From: Haplomitrium mnioides
Taxonomy: Eukaryota > Marchantiophyta > Haplomitriopsida > Calobryales
Direction of reading: 5' to 3'
Assembly (NCBI GenBank): GCA_049999725.1
Contig: JBNGIS010033667.1
Coordinates: 1 to 51,311 of the forward strand
Length of the DNA: 51,311 nucleotides
Shown in pieces: positions 12,435 to 25,381 of this stretch. Position 1 is the first letter of the stretch, and each line of letters starts with the position of its first letter. Below the pieces are notes generated by a model that worked only from the letters and a program-made list of their open reading frames with translations, was not told where the DNA came from and did no database searches. The position numbers and the translations under genes were made by a program.

Positions 12435-14090
12435 GGTGGGTTAGAGAGATGTCTGAGCAATCTCTTTGGGGAGGGGAGAGGATCCGCCACAAGCAGAAGC
12501 ACATAATGAAAGGGAAAGAGTTTGTTGGCAGAATGAACGCGGAGGGAGAAGGAAAGGCAGGACCCACCACCTGGCACTGAGCTTAGCAGGAACGAGGCGC
12601 ACGCAGAGCTCTATTCACTGTACTAATGGTGAGCACTTATGGTAACTACAACATGAGGCAAAGAACACGGGGCTGTACTCCTCCTAATGCCACATAATGC
12701 CTTTTCATACGATACGCACAGGACTGTACAGTAGTCGTATGGGTGAGCGAGAGTATCGTTAGGCCGGGAACAATAAATCGCACCAAGTAGTTGTACTTGA
12801 TCGTTAGGACCCCATAAGAGCTGCAGCTCTGTAATCTTTTCCTTTCTGCCGTCTGTGATTGCCATTCCCCCACTGCACTGCTGCCTGTTTCCCTCTCATG
12901 AGTACAACAGACAGTCTCCTCCTTCACGTTTTTGGGTGCTGCAAGAAGCCATCAATCTCCATACTACCTATTAATTCTTCCATAATGTCTGGCAAGCTCA
13001 AGCAGGCCCGTCATACAGACTTCCACCCACGCCACTAACTTTGATTCCACTGCCTTGTGAATTTGCATGGGTATATAACAGCCCACACCAGGAATCTTTG
13101 GGCCATGCGGCAGCTTCCATAAACTTGCAGTACGGCGTGAGGGCAAATCGATGTATTTCTCTGTGCTATTCGAATCTAATCTCTGAAGGAAGTGAAACTT
13201 TTCAAATATATACTGGAACCGCACTCGCTCCAAATATGCGAACCGTACTGAGCAACTGTTCTGATCTGATTTCCTTCACAGTCAAACATAGTTCAAACCT
13301 CCAGGTTTAATCAAAGTTTACATATTCATTCATGGTGTGTAAAACATACTGTCGCACAAATCGTAATTCACCTAATACACTGCCAGTGGATAACGTTACT
13401 GTCGTCTACGGGCTGTCGAATTTTCGGCTGGCTGTGCGCAGATAAATCTGATGTACTGTACCAATCTTTGTGTGCAGAAACTACTGTACTCAGATTCGTA
13501 GCTACCATCGGTAGGTGTCAGAATTGAATCGAGACATTACACTTGTACCACTGCAAAAGTACCTTTGCAAAATTGTGTACTTGGTAACCTTTGACAGTAT
13601 TTTCTTCAGCCTCAGCTGGTAGTGAACCTGCTGGGTACAATGTCCCCTTTCTAGTTATTTCCATAGGACCTTTACCCATGAACTCCTCCTGTCTACTTTC
13701 TGAGGAATTGCAGTAGTATCGAGCGACAACAAGCTGGGAATGAATAAGATCTTAAGCAACAGTCCCAATTCAGGAGTGTGATCTTTCTCTAGATCTAGGG
13801 TTCTCTCAGAGCATTCGGGATCTTTCTCTAGATCCAAGGGGCTCCGTCGTAGCATTGGCACCTTGGTACACCCATTCATTTAAGTCACCTCATCCAATAA
13901 TTGTCAATTGATGTTTTCTATTGTCAGCAGCAGCCAAGATTATAATTCTAGCATGAAGAAACGCTTCGATCAGTGCAGTGTTGCTTAGTAACACAACACA
14001 GCGAGCTGGCTCCAAAGAAGTAATTCAGGACGTACCAAGTACAACCCTCGGTTATGTTAACCCATAAAATCGGTTAAGCAAGGCTTAACT

Positions 14091-14128
14091 ACATACATGC
14101 ATGTATGTATGTGTACATGCATGTGCAT
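14091..14128. repeat. ACATGCAT/ATGTATGT simple palindromic repeat
   Basis: Alternating purine-pyrimidine tract built from ACATACATGCATGTATGT, followed by GTACATGCATGTGCAT. It is self-complementary and could form a short cruciform. No gene lies here. Confidence 0.8.
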
Positions 14129-16700
14129 AGACGTAATGATACTACAAGTGTATGACAGTAGACGTTATGCATGCAAGTGTATAATTATAATGTACGTATT
14201 TTTATAATGTTAAATTATCCCGTTTCTACCGGGAGTACATCACGTGACTCGAACAAGGGATTAACTGCTCATCCCCAAAAAGTTACACAGGAAACAGTGC
14301 GGTGAAGTGCGCGACGCGCGGTGATTTGGTTGGAGTCCTTTGTAGGTGTAGTTGGGGGACGTACACAAGTGTAATGGCGAGGTGTGATGTCATGGCGACA
14401 GACAGAATAGCGAGAGAGCATACGAGCGTTTGGGAGGCTGCTGGAGAGACCGGTATCGCCGTCAGGTAGCTTACTGATGGCTTGGAGTGGAAAGCGAAAA
14501 AGACTGTCTGGCCACTGCGGTGAGCGGTTATGTTGTTGACAGGAGGAGGCCAACTCCATGACAACAAATATGGCTTCTCTTCTTGATGATAAGTGGATGG
14601 TGAGACACGCAGTATCTCTCGTACAGGCCAAACCGTGTTGCGTGCCGAAAACCGAAGCTGCTCGCGCGACTTGATTGTGGTAATAACAAATTCTTTCATC
14701 GTGCTATTATTTTATACATTGTAGAATGAGCGAATAGCACGTAAGAACAAGTCGATCATAGACCTGTGCTGTACCTGGAGATCATGACGTTATTGCACAG
14801 TAAGCCGCTACATCTCCGCGAGGGATCATGCGAATGATTTCTTATTAGTGGATTGCAAGTAAGTCTCTTACGGTGTATGTGAAAGCTGTTACGAAAGTAA
14901 TTTAAATATTCAAGCGTATACACAGTATTCTATGAGGTCAGCCAGTCAACCTAGAATAATTAAACAAAGCTATCATTAGTCTCTAATCCCACGTCCAATC
15001 CATCGCTGCCAGAGAATCATCGATCGATGCGTCCCCCTTGAAAACGCTCCCCGCTGTACAGCGAGCTTTCAAATTCGCTGGACCTGCATCGCCTTTGGGC
15101 CATTTGCCGGTGTGCAACGGCGTCGGACCAAGAGACTGCTGTCCATACTCGAACCAGTTACAACTGTCTTTTTAGACGAGTTATTTCTGGTGAAAGATCT
15201 TTCGGCAGTTGTAGGACTGCCATCTATAGTGACAAAAATGGCTAAATTTTAAATGCAATTATGGAAACAACAAAAGCCGCAGCATCAGAAGAAATAGTAG
15301 CTTCCTTTTTCCTTTTGGTGGCTCAGCGGTTTAATCATCTAGAACTCACTTTCTTACAAAGGATTTTTAAGCAGACTACAGTTAGACAAAATTGTACCTA
15401 AGAATCTTCATAGCCGACGCCAGTATAAAGTCTGACATGATTAGAGATGTCTGTCATGCACTTGATAGCCAAGTAGAAAGCAACTACGCACATGTTTACT
15501 CGCAGCTATATCAGGTCGAATGATTCAGTTAAGGTCGTGACACCACGTGATAGGTAAAACCAGAGAAAAGAATTTTAGTTCCTAGAAGTTTTACCATATA
15601 TAGGCTTATCAACCTGCCTGTGCAAACTGTTAAGCTTTTAGATTCGGACAAACATTGACAAAATCATGACAAATTTGTCATATCTCGTCTGTACTGATCT
15701 TCGAAGGGCTTGTGTGGCGGCGCTTATCGGATGGCATCTATCCAAACTTAACAAACTCATGTCATATTTCTGTGAATGAACTTCGTAGTTCGTCGTTTAA
15801 CCGTAGGTGATATAAAGATATAAAGCTGGATATAATGTATAAAGTCACCAACTCTTGAAGTACCTGGACGATGCCAGTCATCCCTGCCAGTCTGGAAATG
15901 TAGTTCTCCGAAGTTTCGTAATCCTGTGTTTCGTAGGGCCGTTCTTCTCTTTAAAGTTTTTGTAACTAATAACTTTCTTCTTGGTTCACATTATTCTTTG
16001 TCAATCTTACAAGTCATACTAGAGATGGGCATAGACTTATAAACCACAGAAAGGTCCTAATCCACCTGAAAAGCCTACTCATTGGTCACCAACATTGTAC
16101 TGTGTTGTCTATCTTGTCTCCTGTTAAGTACCATGCAACACTAGCAAGATTCATGGATGCTCACTGCAAGTGCAGTTCCCTTAAAAGGCTCCTAGACACT
16201 CCTGTCAGCATTTGAGGTACAATCTTACTGAAATCTTCTAGAGAGAGTTCTGAAAAGATCCAAGGAACCTAGACATCACTTACTTCTACATGTACCTTTT
16301 CATAGATCACCTACTGTATTAAAAGCGTATAAGTCAACGAAAATCTGCACAAATTTAATTTTTTTCCCGGCACCTACTCCAATCCACTATGTAGCCTTAG
16401 TTCAGTCAACGAAAAGTCGCACTAAATGTAGTCCCAGAAGAAATGTAGAAAATACATCACTTATTACTTTTTCCATAAACTTCACTTCAACTCTTCAAAA
16501 TTCCCACATTCCTTCTTTCCTTGATGGACATAAGAAATAAAGGCATGTACAATGTTATAAATACAATTGGACAATCATGTTAACAAATCATATTTGTCGA
16601 ATTCTCTGTCACCGCATGAGTTGAAAAACGAATTTCAGACCTTCAGGGGAGACGTCCAGTAAGCCTTTCCCTCCTTTCATGAACTCCCAAATTTACTCCA

Positions 16701-19700
16701 CTAGATCAATTGAGCTTTACGAAAATCAGCAACTAGTCCTTTCTGGCTCCCTTTTTCGGTGTACAACACCTGTTTTATCATACCATGATTAAAATTAATT
16801 AAAATCAAAATCTAAAGTAGACATTTCTGCTGTAAACCTATTTGTTAGAAGTCTATTGTTTCAGATTTCCAGGACTGAGCTTTCAAACACTGGCTTCCAA
16901 ACTTGAATATTTCCTTAGCAAATTGCAGAAAAGTTGCTACCTTATCAATAACTCCATACTCCACAGCTTCTTCCGGACTGAAATAAAGTGGCCTTCGGAT
17001 GTCTTCCTCAATCTTCTCTTTAGAATGGCCTAGATGCTTGGAATACAAGCTTACCTGTACAGCAATTAGGATTTTAGCTAAACCTTTCATAGTGCCTATT
17101 GACCTGGTTCCCTTCTTTGTAATGCATGCCTGCCAATTTCATGGACAGCCAGTCCTGACCATGACCTCATTCCAACAAAGTTCCTTCACCCCAACCTTCT
17201 AACCATAGTATCAGCAAGCTAACTGTATCTTATCCCGGCATGGTTTCCTACTCAAAATCACATTTGGAGCACAGCATTCCAGCATAGAGATTTTCAAGAT
17301 GGGAAAAAGATATACAAGAGATAAACACTCATAGAGGTCTGCTGAAAAGTAAGTGATCGGGGCTTTCTGCACCACAGCACAACATTGTATAATTATATAC
17401 ATGTAGTTCTCTTTATAATGGGACAAATAGGCCTTACCTACCCAATAATCACTTCTCCTTTCAAGTATTTTGCAAACATTTTGACAGCCGCCTCCAATTT
17501 TCAAGGGCATCTCTAGAACTTTTACGCTACAGTAGTTACCAGTCATGAACTTTGCACTATATTTTGGATTGCAATGTCAGTTGAGACTAGTTTTCAACAA
17601 GAGCATCCAGCAAAACAATATGCAGCCAGCTGCCTGATGCGCCACTAGCATGTTATTCAAAGAATTGCAGAAAGGCAATACCAGCTCATCTTTCACATTT
17701 CGAACTTCCATGCGAGAAATATCAATATCTGTTGCTTGTCCTCGAAATTGTGCTATCGGCTGTCCCAAGCTCATCCCCCACAGAAATTAAGTTAATATTT
17801 TCCAATAAAACATTATTGTTAAAGGTGTCTATATAGGTATGAAGTTGTGGAGAGTAAAACTAACCAGTAGTCTAGGAAAAACCTACACACATCACAAATG
17901 TGCAACACATAGAGTGCAGCCTTCACAATGTGGTGTCAGACACAAAATTTCAGACTATTCAGCCTCATCATGTGTAGCAGTGACAAGCTGCCACAACTTC
18001 CTGCTGGTTTTGTCAGTTCCTAACAGCAGGTCCTGATCAATCTTCGTACTGAGTTTCTGCCACTTTCTAGAAGTAACTGGAAAACTCAGTCATGATGATG
18101 CCTAGCACTCCACCAAGAATCCAAACTAATCAAAGAAAACTCCTTGCAGACAATATGAAGTTTGAATGTCCACACTCCCCCTTTGTGGGTTGTAAGTTAC
18201 ACTAGCAATGTTACATAGCTATCACTTTCAATTAATGGCAGCACTTCCATCCCAAACCTGACTGCTATAACTCACAGATTCAACAGATTGCTATAGATCT
18301 ATGAATCCTTCCTGTACAACTTGAAACTAATGACACAGTTCACAAGAGCATGAAGAGAACTGCCCCACCGCATCTAAATTAATTTTTTATTAGTTATGAA
18401 GTTGTGGAGAGCAAAACTAACCACAACAACAATTAAATGGAAGCTGCAATAGTCTAGGAAAAACCTACACATATCACAANNNNNNNNNNGTCATGATGAT
18501 GCCTAGCACTCCACCAAGAATCCAACTAATCAAAATCTGTCAACTCTCAAGCATCAGCTTGTGACATCATTCAAATCACTTTAGTTTGATCTTGTGAAGC
18601 AAACATCCAAGAGCATAACTCCCAGAAAGGTCTGCTGAAAGGTTAGTGATTGGGGCCTTCTGCACCCTGAACATAGCACATGAAGCGCATCTAAATTAAT
18701 TAAAGCTTTCAAGCTAACGAAAAATTGGGATGCCACAACTTCTTGAGAAATAAGATTCATGTAACACACAGGAAGGCTGGTGAGCTCCAGAGCCAAAATG
18801 AAAACAAAGCGGAACTAAGACACTGTCTGCAATGTGAGACAAACAGCATCGCACAAACGGCTTTCAGTGAAGGAATTTGAGAGAACCTGTTTGATCATAA
18901 TTGTTGAGGAAGGAAGAGCTGCTCGATTGCCCTTTGAGCCAGCTGCCAGCAGCAGTGCAGCTTCTCCCCATGCATTACCCACACACAACGTGAAGATTGG
19001 GGGCTTCACATACCTGCAACCTTCCATACAATCACCAAGCATTAAACCAAAAAACAACTGCAAGTGGATTAGAAGGTAGGTTAGTATCATCTCTTGAATA
19101 AAAAAAACCACCCTTACAATATAAAGCTCTCCATGGTTCTGATTGCAATAAACTATAGGACATGAGGCTATACATCATTGTGTCGTATATTGCAAAGGCT
19201 TCTGTTTCATACCCAAGCTTTTCTCCATCCTGAAAAAGTGCACAAGCAAGATCAATCGGCAAAAACTGTTCAATATTTACACTCTTTGATTTCATTCAAC
19301 AGAGATTTTGAAATGAAGTAATTTCAGTTGCATGTTTGACTGTTTATATCAAGAACTGACACCATGAGTCTACCCACATGAGGTTTTGAGAATTATCTTC
19401 ATAAGTATTGTGAGAAATTCATAGTCACAAACTCAGGCAGCCAAGCAACTAGTTAATCAACATGATCTGAACTGAAGATTGAGAGCTTCGAGTTGGTTTG
19501 CCATAACAGGAACACAGCAAAGAATATTGTACAGGATTTCCTGAGTTATATATCACAGAGAGAAGACTATGTTTTAGACACAGACGTCTGAATTGAGCAT
19601 CCCATTGCTGTATTTCGTAGTTCAAATCCTCAGACCAGCCTACGACAAGATTTTCTTGCCACCTCCCCTCCAAAATACTACCAACTACCACTGCTTAGTG

Positions 19701-20874
19701 AGTACCACAATAGATAACAATTTCTCAAGGTTATGTGGTTTTCCCTACATCCCATCATTAGACTTGTTAATGTTGTTATTCCCAAACAAAAGCAGCCAAC
19801 AGTGAAGGTGTGGATGGTAAGACCAGAGTAGAGTGGTGGAGATAGTGGCTGTAGATGACCCATCAGTAATAACAGGAAAAGGAGGGACATAATAGCACCC
19901 CTTTAGATAGATTCCAGCTCCACTGCAGACCATTGGGACAGTTCCTTCAATAACTTCAAGAAAACGGACTATCAAGCACACCACTTATGATATTCGGAGT
20001 CTTGAATGATTCCACATACTTTCGGGTTCTAAATTCAAAGACACTAAATAAGAAAGAGTTTTAGTCTTTTACAGTTACACAGCACTTTATAGATTTTCTA
20101 CGGACTGCTTTCGTGAGAGTCAAATCAACTTCTATATGAATACGATACATTATCTATGAAAAAGCTTGGGAGGAACCTTGGTTGTGCCTGTAGAGTTGAT
20201 GTACATGTATATAGGCTTTTCCGGATCTTCGTACTGCAAGTAAAGCAGCTCTGCCATTATGAGCTCAGTCACTGATGGTACCAGAGACATCCCTAAGAAC
20301 ACTATTCTATTTTTAAATATGTAAGATGGAAGGTCGGGTGGCGGTTGCTGAGTTGCATCTCCTCTTTGAAATGGGATAACCTGTGACAGTTAAAATTCAT
20401 CAGAACCTTTCCACGCTTTCCTCGTTCTGAAGACCTCTCGCCATTTTATCCCTGATCTCGTTTCATTTCACTTTTACTCTATATTTGTACATGCACGAAA
20501 CTGCATGACTTCTCAAGTGAATGTCAGGAACAAGCCCACAAAGGAATTCAAGCAGTGCAACTGCCTACCATAACAATGACACCTCGTCGATTGCCATTCT
20601 GAGATTTGAATTCATTGATTTCTTTCGAGAAGAAAGCAGCTCGTTGACCTGACCATCGACTGCCAAAGCTTCCAGCTGCAGAAGGTGACGCAAAATCGCT
20701 TCTCAATCCCAATGAAGGTTTCGTTTTCCTCTTGAATCTGCCCAACGAAACACTTTCCACACACTGTACACAATTCCTCCGAGCAAAATTTGCAGGTGGA
20801 GATGGCGATGCATACTCACGCACCCTCCGTATGTTCCCTCCGAGAACATCGAAACAGGCCATGGCACAACTCAT
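16701..20874 (-). CDS. CLPR3: Plastid Clp protease non-catalytic subunit ClpR3
   Basis: ClpR3 is a structural subunit of the chloroplast ClpPR protease core. Seven exons join in phase: 20,874-20,569, 20,380-20,177, 19,229-19,174, 19,013-18,887, 17,759-17,682, 17,054-16,941 and 16,769-16,701. The product is 317 residues, close to the usual length. The first exon (102 residues) is Ser/Arg-rich and is probably the transit peptide. The Clp fold begins at LPSYIFKNRIVFLGMSL; diagnostic blocks are YINSTGTTK, EKLGYETEAFAIYDTM, FTLCVGNAWGEAALLL, SSTIMIKQ and YFSPEEAVEYGVIDK, ending VADFRKAQLI. The ClpP nucleophile position is Gly205 and the His position is Lys230, so the subunit is proteolytically inactive, as expected for ClpR. 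The C-terminus fits ClpR3 better than ClpR4; R4 is the alternative. All introns have GT and AG ends. The gene has no internal stop. Its introns contain repeats (17,331-18,668). Confidence 0.93.
17331..17378 (+). repeat. Intronic direct repeat, copy 1
   Basis: The stretch GGTCTGCTGAAAAGTAAGTG, then TCGGGGCTTTCTGCACC, recurs in slightly changed form at 18,621-18,668 in the neighbouring intron of CLPR3, same orientation. It is probably part of the same repeat family that surrounds exon 5. Confidence 0.75.
17837..18130 (+). repeat. Dispersed repeat, copy B (in CLPR3 intron 4)
   Basis: The most complete copy in the window. It begins near ATGAAGTTGTGGAGAG, passes AAAAACCTACACAC and TGACAAGCTGCC, and ends near TCATGATGATGCCTAGCACT, then CCACCAAGAATCC. 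The first half matches copy A (1-190, reversed) and copy C; the last part matches the right half of copy C. It is non-coding and of unknown class. Confidence 0.8.
18394..18540 (+). repeat. Dispersed repeat, copy C, interrupted by a 10-N gap
   Basis: The left part (to 18,479) matches the start of copies A and B. The right part, from 18,490, matches the end of copy B (TCATGATGATGCC). The middle is missing at the N run 18,480-18,489. Copy B suggests roughly 200 bp could be absent at this gap, so the gap length is not real. Confidence 0.8.
18621..18668 (+). repeat. Intronic direct repeat, copy 2
   Basis: The partner of 17,331-17,378: GGTCTGCTGAAAGGTTAGTG, then TTGGGGCCTTCTGCACC. It is followed by GCGCATCTAAATTAATT, which recurs at about 18,367 (GCATCTAAATTAATT). 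This intron was therefore built by repeated insertion or duplication. Confidence 0.75.
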
Positions 20875-20954
20875 GTGAATCCTACAATGGACAGCTATGG
20901 AGTCATCCTACCATTGTAGGATTCCACACATGGGTTTTCCCACCCACGCTTTCC

Positions 20955-20982
20955 CCCTCTCCTCTCCTCTCCTCTCCTCTCC
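20955..20982. repeat. Microsatellite (CCTCT)n upstream of CLPR3
   Basis: Five to six CTCTC/CCTCT units. On the CLPR3 strand this reads as a GAGAG purine tract about 80-110 bp before the start codon, so it lies in the 5' UTR or core promoter. A GAGA-type regulatory role is possible but not shown. Confidence 0.8.
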
Positions 20983-21226
20983 ACTCCAGACTGACTCTGT
21001 CTTAGGGCCTTGTTCTGTTTTTGCCTATTGCACAATCGTATTAATATTAGAGAGACCACACCCATTTGTATTTTGCTAGCACTTCTTCATACTTAGTTCT
21101 AGTGCCAAGTAGTAACAATTCACAAAACTAAACTAACTTCATTACACTAAAAAAATATGGGTTTTTCAAATTTTGATGAATTTAAATGTGTTACTTTGTG
21201 TAAAATGAATGAATGATGTTGCACAA

Positions 21227-21330
21227 TGATGCTTGAGCTATTAAGCATCGTTATATCTCAATTTTCTCATATTNNNNNNNNNNTGATGCTTGAGCTATTA
21301 AGCATCGTTATATCTCAATTTTCTCATATT
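21227..21330. repeat. 47-bp exact duplication flanking a 10-N assembly gap
   Basis: Positions 21,227-21,273 and 21,284-21,330 are identical and separated by ten N. This is what a scaffolder leaves when two contig ends overlap but were not merged, so the duplication is probably an assembly artefact. Confidence 0.85.
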
Positions 21331-21439
21331 GATTTACACTATCGTGAATGTACGAAATTTTTTTCCGAAGGACTCTTCGGACTTGGCTCTGCGGGAATTT
21401 GCATAATCTCTATCTACAAGATTCCTCAGACGCCTTGTT

Positions 21440-21535
21440 CAAGAGGTATGGTCTCACCTTCCTGAGGAACACAGCAGTCTCCTCTCTGTTGTTGTATTCC
21501 TCAGGAAGGTGAGACCATAGAGACCATACCTCTTG
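21440..21535. repeat. Near-perfect inverted repeat / hairpin
   Basis: Arms CAAGAGGTATGGTCTC plus ACCTTCCTGAGGAA pair with TTCCTCAGGAAGGT plus GAGACCATA...CCATACCTCTTG, around a loop of about 27 nt. The right arm repeats GAGACCAT once, giving a small bulge. It could be a miRNA-like foldback or the stub of a small inverted-repeat element. No flanking target duplication was recognised. Confidence 0.8.
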
Positions 21536-21639
21536 TGGTTCACTTCTCCAAATTCTAACATTTATCGGAGGAAAGGAATTCAAGGAGATCAATGCAAGCC
21601 TAATAACGCGACAAAGTTGTAAATGACTTTTTAACAAAA

Positions 21640-24600
21640 CTTATATTACATATGGCAAATTCTATAGCTAGAAAGATAGTTCATAAATAATGAATATCAA
21701 AATTTTGTATAAGAGATACTTGATGATCAATTATACAATCATCATTATGAAAAATAGCACTCTATTATATAGTTTCTATATTCAAAATGAATTGGTGAAT
21801 TTTGATATATGTGATTTATTTTGCTAGTTCAAATAAGAGTTTATCAATGTAAATAAAAGATGGAAATTTAGTTATAAAATCGCTATGTATAAATGTCTAT
21901 CTAAAGCTATATTATTTTATTGACTTAAAATGGATTATATTATATAAATATTAATGAATGATGAATACAATGGCTTCATGAGATAATTCTACTCAGCTTA
22001 TATTTATTTATTATAGAGAATTAAGAAGCAATATATTAAAGCTCAAAATGTGATGTAGTTGTAAGAAGTTTAAAAATCAAAATTTAGTAATGTTTTTAGT
22101 CACTTTTATCTTTTTTATTTGAAAAATTTAATGCCATTGTATGAACTCAACAACCCAAAACAAATTGTTGTTACTAAAGTTCTTACTCATCTTTGAAGTA
22201 AAACTAAAGTTGGCATATTGAAGTTTATACATTGAAGTTTGTGCAAAGAGAGTAAAATGTGTAAAGCTAAAGTTCTACCTTGAAAGATTTGACAAATAAC
22301 ATCAAATATTTTTTGGAAATATTTTCTCTAATATGGTAATACAAAAACTTTGATACTTTTCTATTAACACAAAATTATACAACTATGGATATATAAGCAC
22401 TACTACAAATAAGAATGCAAATGATCATTGTTTTAGCAAACTTATGTTCAACAATGTAGTATGAACCAACCAACCAATGTTGTTTGAGTTGTTAGATATA
22501 GACAATAGTAAGATGAGTACACATGATTTTTTAAACCATATGTTTAAAATATGATTTACATATGATTGTGACGTGACTAAGTACAACTATGAAAGTTGTG
22601 ATAAAAAATCATATAAAGAACCATATTTAGCTTCATATTTAGGGTGGGGTCTTTGTAGTCAAGGTTTATGATGCATGTTATGTAGGTTGTAGTTCTAAAA
22701 AATGGTTGTATACTCATTGGCGCATATGTTATGAATTTGTCTGAGTACTATTAAAAACTATTGAGATATGAAAATCACCATGTTTTTGACTATTTATATC
22801 TGGAAGTATTTGTTTTTGCGAATTGTATATGTTGCAAATGCAATATCATGTGGTTAAATGACTCAAAATTTACATTCTAGATACCGTTAGTCAGATTTTA
22901 TGTGTTTTTATTGAGTTGAGTTAGTATATCTAACTAGTTTTGTACTTTTAAATGGTCATTCTTCCTCAGCTAGAGGAGTTACGTTATAATCAAACGATAT
23001 CATTGTCTTTTCTTGAATATAAATCGATAATTTTCCATCTGTTTTGAGTGTTTGTATAAGCCTATATGCATATTTTTTTATCATGCTCATCTAACTTGAG
23101 TTCTTTATTTATAGGATGAGATTTCCATTTAACAAATTGCAAAATTAATGTGGTTATGCCATTTGATAAGTTATATAGAGGTAGGCTCATATAGTTATTT
23201 ATTTTTTGTATGTTTTTTCCTAAATTTCTCTTCTATTACCTTCTACTAAATAAATGTCACTTGTTCTATTACCAAAAATTGCTAGAATTGGTGATATAAT
23301 CATTTTAAATCCTTTTTTTTTTTTAATTTCTAAGCTAAAATAGGTTGAAAGTGTATGTAGAAGCCTTTTTATCAACTCCAACATATTGTTTTGCAAGAAC
23401 TACATAAAAGAAGATATTATTGGTATTGTTCTACAATTTGTGCAATGACATTTTATTTTATTAATACTAGTTCTTTGTGTTATATATATGGAACATTAGT
23501 TCTATGTTTGCAACTCATTGTAAAAAATTGTAGACAATGATAAATGGTGATAATTGATGATAATTGTCTTCTATATTATAGCCACATCTATGTATCAACA
23601 TCCATGAGATGGATCTTCCAAAAGGTAAATTGTTGTACTAGATATTCTTTAATTACTTCTATATCATCTTTTGTTATTAGATTCAAAAGAATAGACTTTT
23701 TTTCAATGTAAATAGAAGTATTTATTGTATTATTAAGAACAAATTCTATTACAAGGTCAAAAATAATTTTACACTAACACACTTATTGTTTTATGCCATA
23801 GATCTTGTATAATGTTAGCATTCCACGAGCTTTAGCATTTGATATTGTATATAATATATGTAAATACATACAACTCAATGTAATATGTCATTTTTATTTA
23901 AACTACTAGAATTAAATATGTTATGCAACTATGATATGCAATATAATGCAAGTAAAGAACTTCATGATTAAAAAACTCACTAATTTACAAGTTTGATGAA
24001 ATACAAGTGTATGTTATTGCATCTATTGCATCTATAACTAAAAAAATTAAGTTTAAAAGACCATTGCAAGTGTAATATCCATCCACTAAGTTAGACTGCA
24101 CATATCCAATATTTATCTAGCTAGTCATATTGTTAGTACATAGTAGTCTTATTGTAGTTGCATACACATTTGCAACATAGTCGCATGGTTGTTGCATATG
24201 TATGTGGTCATTCAACTAGGTTTCTTGTGAATTTTGTTGCATTTGCTAGTTGCAAAAGAGCTTGCAAACATTTTCACATGTGTAATCATTCATTTTTAGC
24301 ATTGCATTTGATGTCAAGTTTATAGTCCAATATATAGATAGAAAGTTTGTTTGATAGGTAGCCATATTTGACAGGTTGTACATTAGTTTCATACAATACT
24401 ATGAATAATTCTACATGATAATATGCAATATGTTCTTTTGCACATCATCTAAAGGCCTACTACAACCCAATACTCTCACTTGTTTTATAAATAATTGTAA
24501 ATTATTATTATTTTAAAATATATATTTTTTCATTACAACATTACCTATATCTAACAAAAAAATACCGATTACAATGGTATGAGGTGCCTAAATGTATGTT

Positions 24601-25381
24601 TCTTGGATGTAGTGTAAACCAAAAAATAACATACATCTTGCTATTAATTACAAACAAAATTTACTTTACAAGTTGTTTTAGAACTCTTGTATAACCATAT
24701 TGTAAGGAAGTTGTCTAAATAACTTTATATTTAAGATATCAAAGTCCCCATTAGGTCCTCAAAGTCATGACTCTTCAAAGTCATAACTCTTTATCAAGTG
24801 TAGTATAGCATATTGTTTGTGCTATAGATTAGACTCGTATCTTCTACACTTGATCAAATTACTGAGTATAGAAAGAGCCCAACATCCAAAGCTTAAACTT
24901 TCTATATAGTTTATAGATGTATCCCATGAAGTTTAAGAATGGGAGGCTATATTAGTGCTTCAAAGTGATTGGTTAAACACTCAATTTTACTTTAGCCAAG
25001 AGAGAAGGGAGCTACAATTAGATTCTTACTATGTGCTCAACATGAAATCAAAATCCAGATTGATTCTAGTTCTTTTTAAGACAAAGATTTAAAATTTTTT
25101 CACTCTCTCGCAAAGAACAAGAATGTCATAGTTCATTTAGTTATGTGTTTCTCTCCAAGGCGTACTAGTGCTCATTTGAAAAAGTGGACTTTGGCTATTT
25201 GGAGAACAACTAGACAACAACAAATGCTAATCGACTATAATAGAATTTGCAATTTTGACTATGGATGTTGATTACAACAACAAAAAATCAACTACCCTTC
25301 TAAAAATGCAATATCAATTCTGTGATTTCGCAGTTTTGTGTAGATTTTGAATATTTGTTACAAAAGAGAGGAGCACAAAGT
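21640..25381. other. AT-rich DNA without recognisable genes
   Basis: About 3.7 kb of strongly AT-rich sequence. No ORF longer than about 60 codons starts in it, and I recognised no retroelement domain. A weak inverted repeat, ATCAAGTGTAG / CTACACTTGAT (24,793-24,854), could be a remnant of a small element. The rest is best described as decayed repeat DNA. Confidence 0.55.

Larger units (their letters stand above)
10806..16700. other. Gene-free interval; receptor-kinase promoter side
   Basis: This 5.9 kb separates the receptor-kinase start from the CLPR3 stop. The part adjoining 10,806 must hold the kinase 5' UTR and promoter. ORFs of 112 and 138 codons (minus strand, 11,385-11,047 and 14,699-14,283) and 116 codons (plus, 11,427-11,777) show no recognisable domain. 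The only structured elements I see are the simple repeats listed separately and a tandem pair of about 40 bp near 13,777-13,855 (GATCTTTCTCTAGATC, twice). Confidence 0.5.

Noticed and set aside
14269-14699. Two overlapping minus-strand ORFs of 120 and 138 codons
   Set aside because: Both frames are open because the region is locally GC-rich; no domain was recognised in either.
16845-17090. Active ClpP protease
   Set aside because: The full spliced protein has Gly and Lys at the catalytic Ser and His positions, so it is ClpR, not ClpP.
24793-24854. Small inverted-repeat transposon
   Set aside because: Arms of only 11 bp with no target duplication seen; it may be chance in AT-rich DNA.
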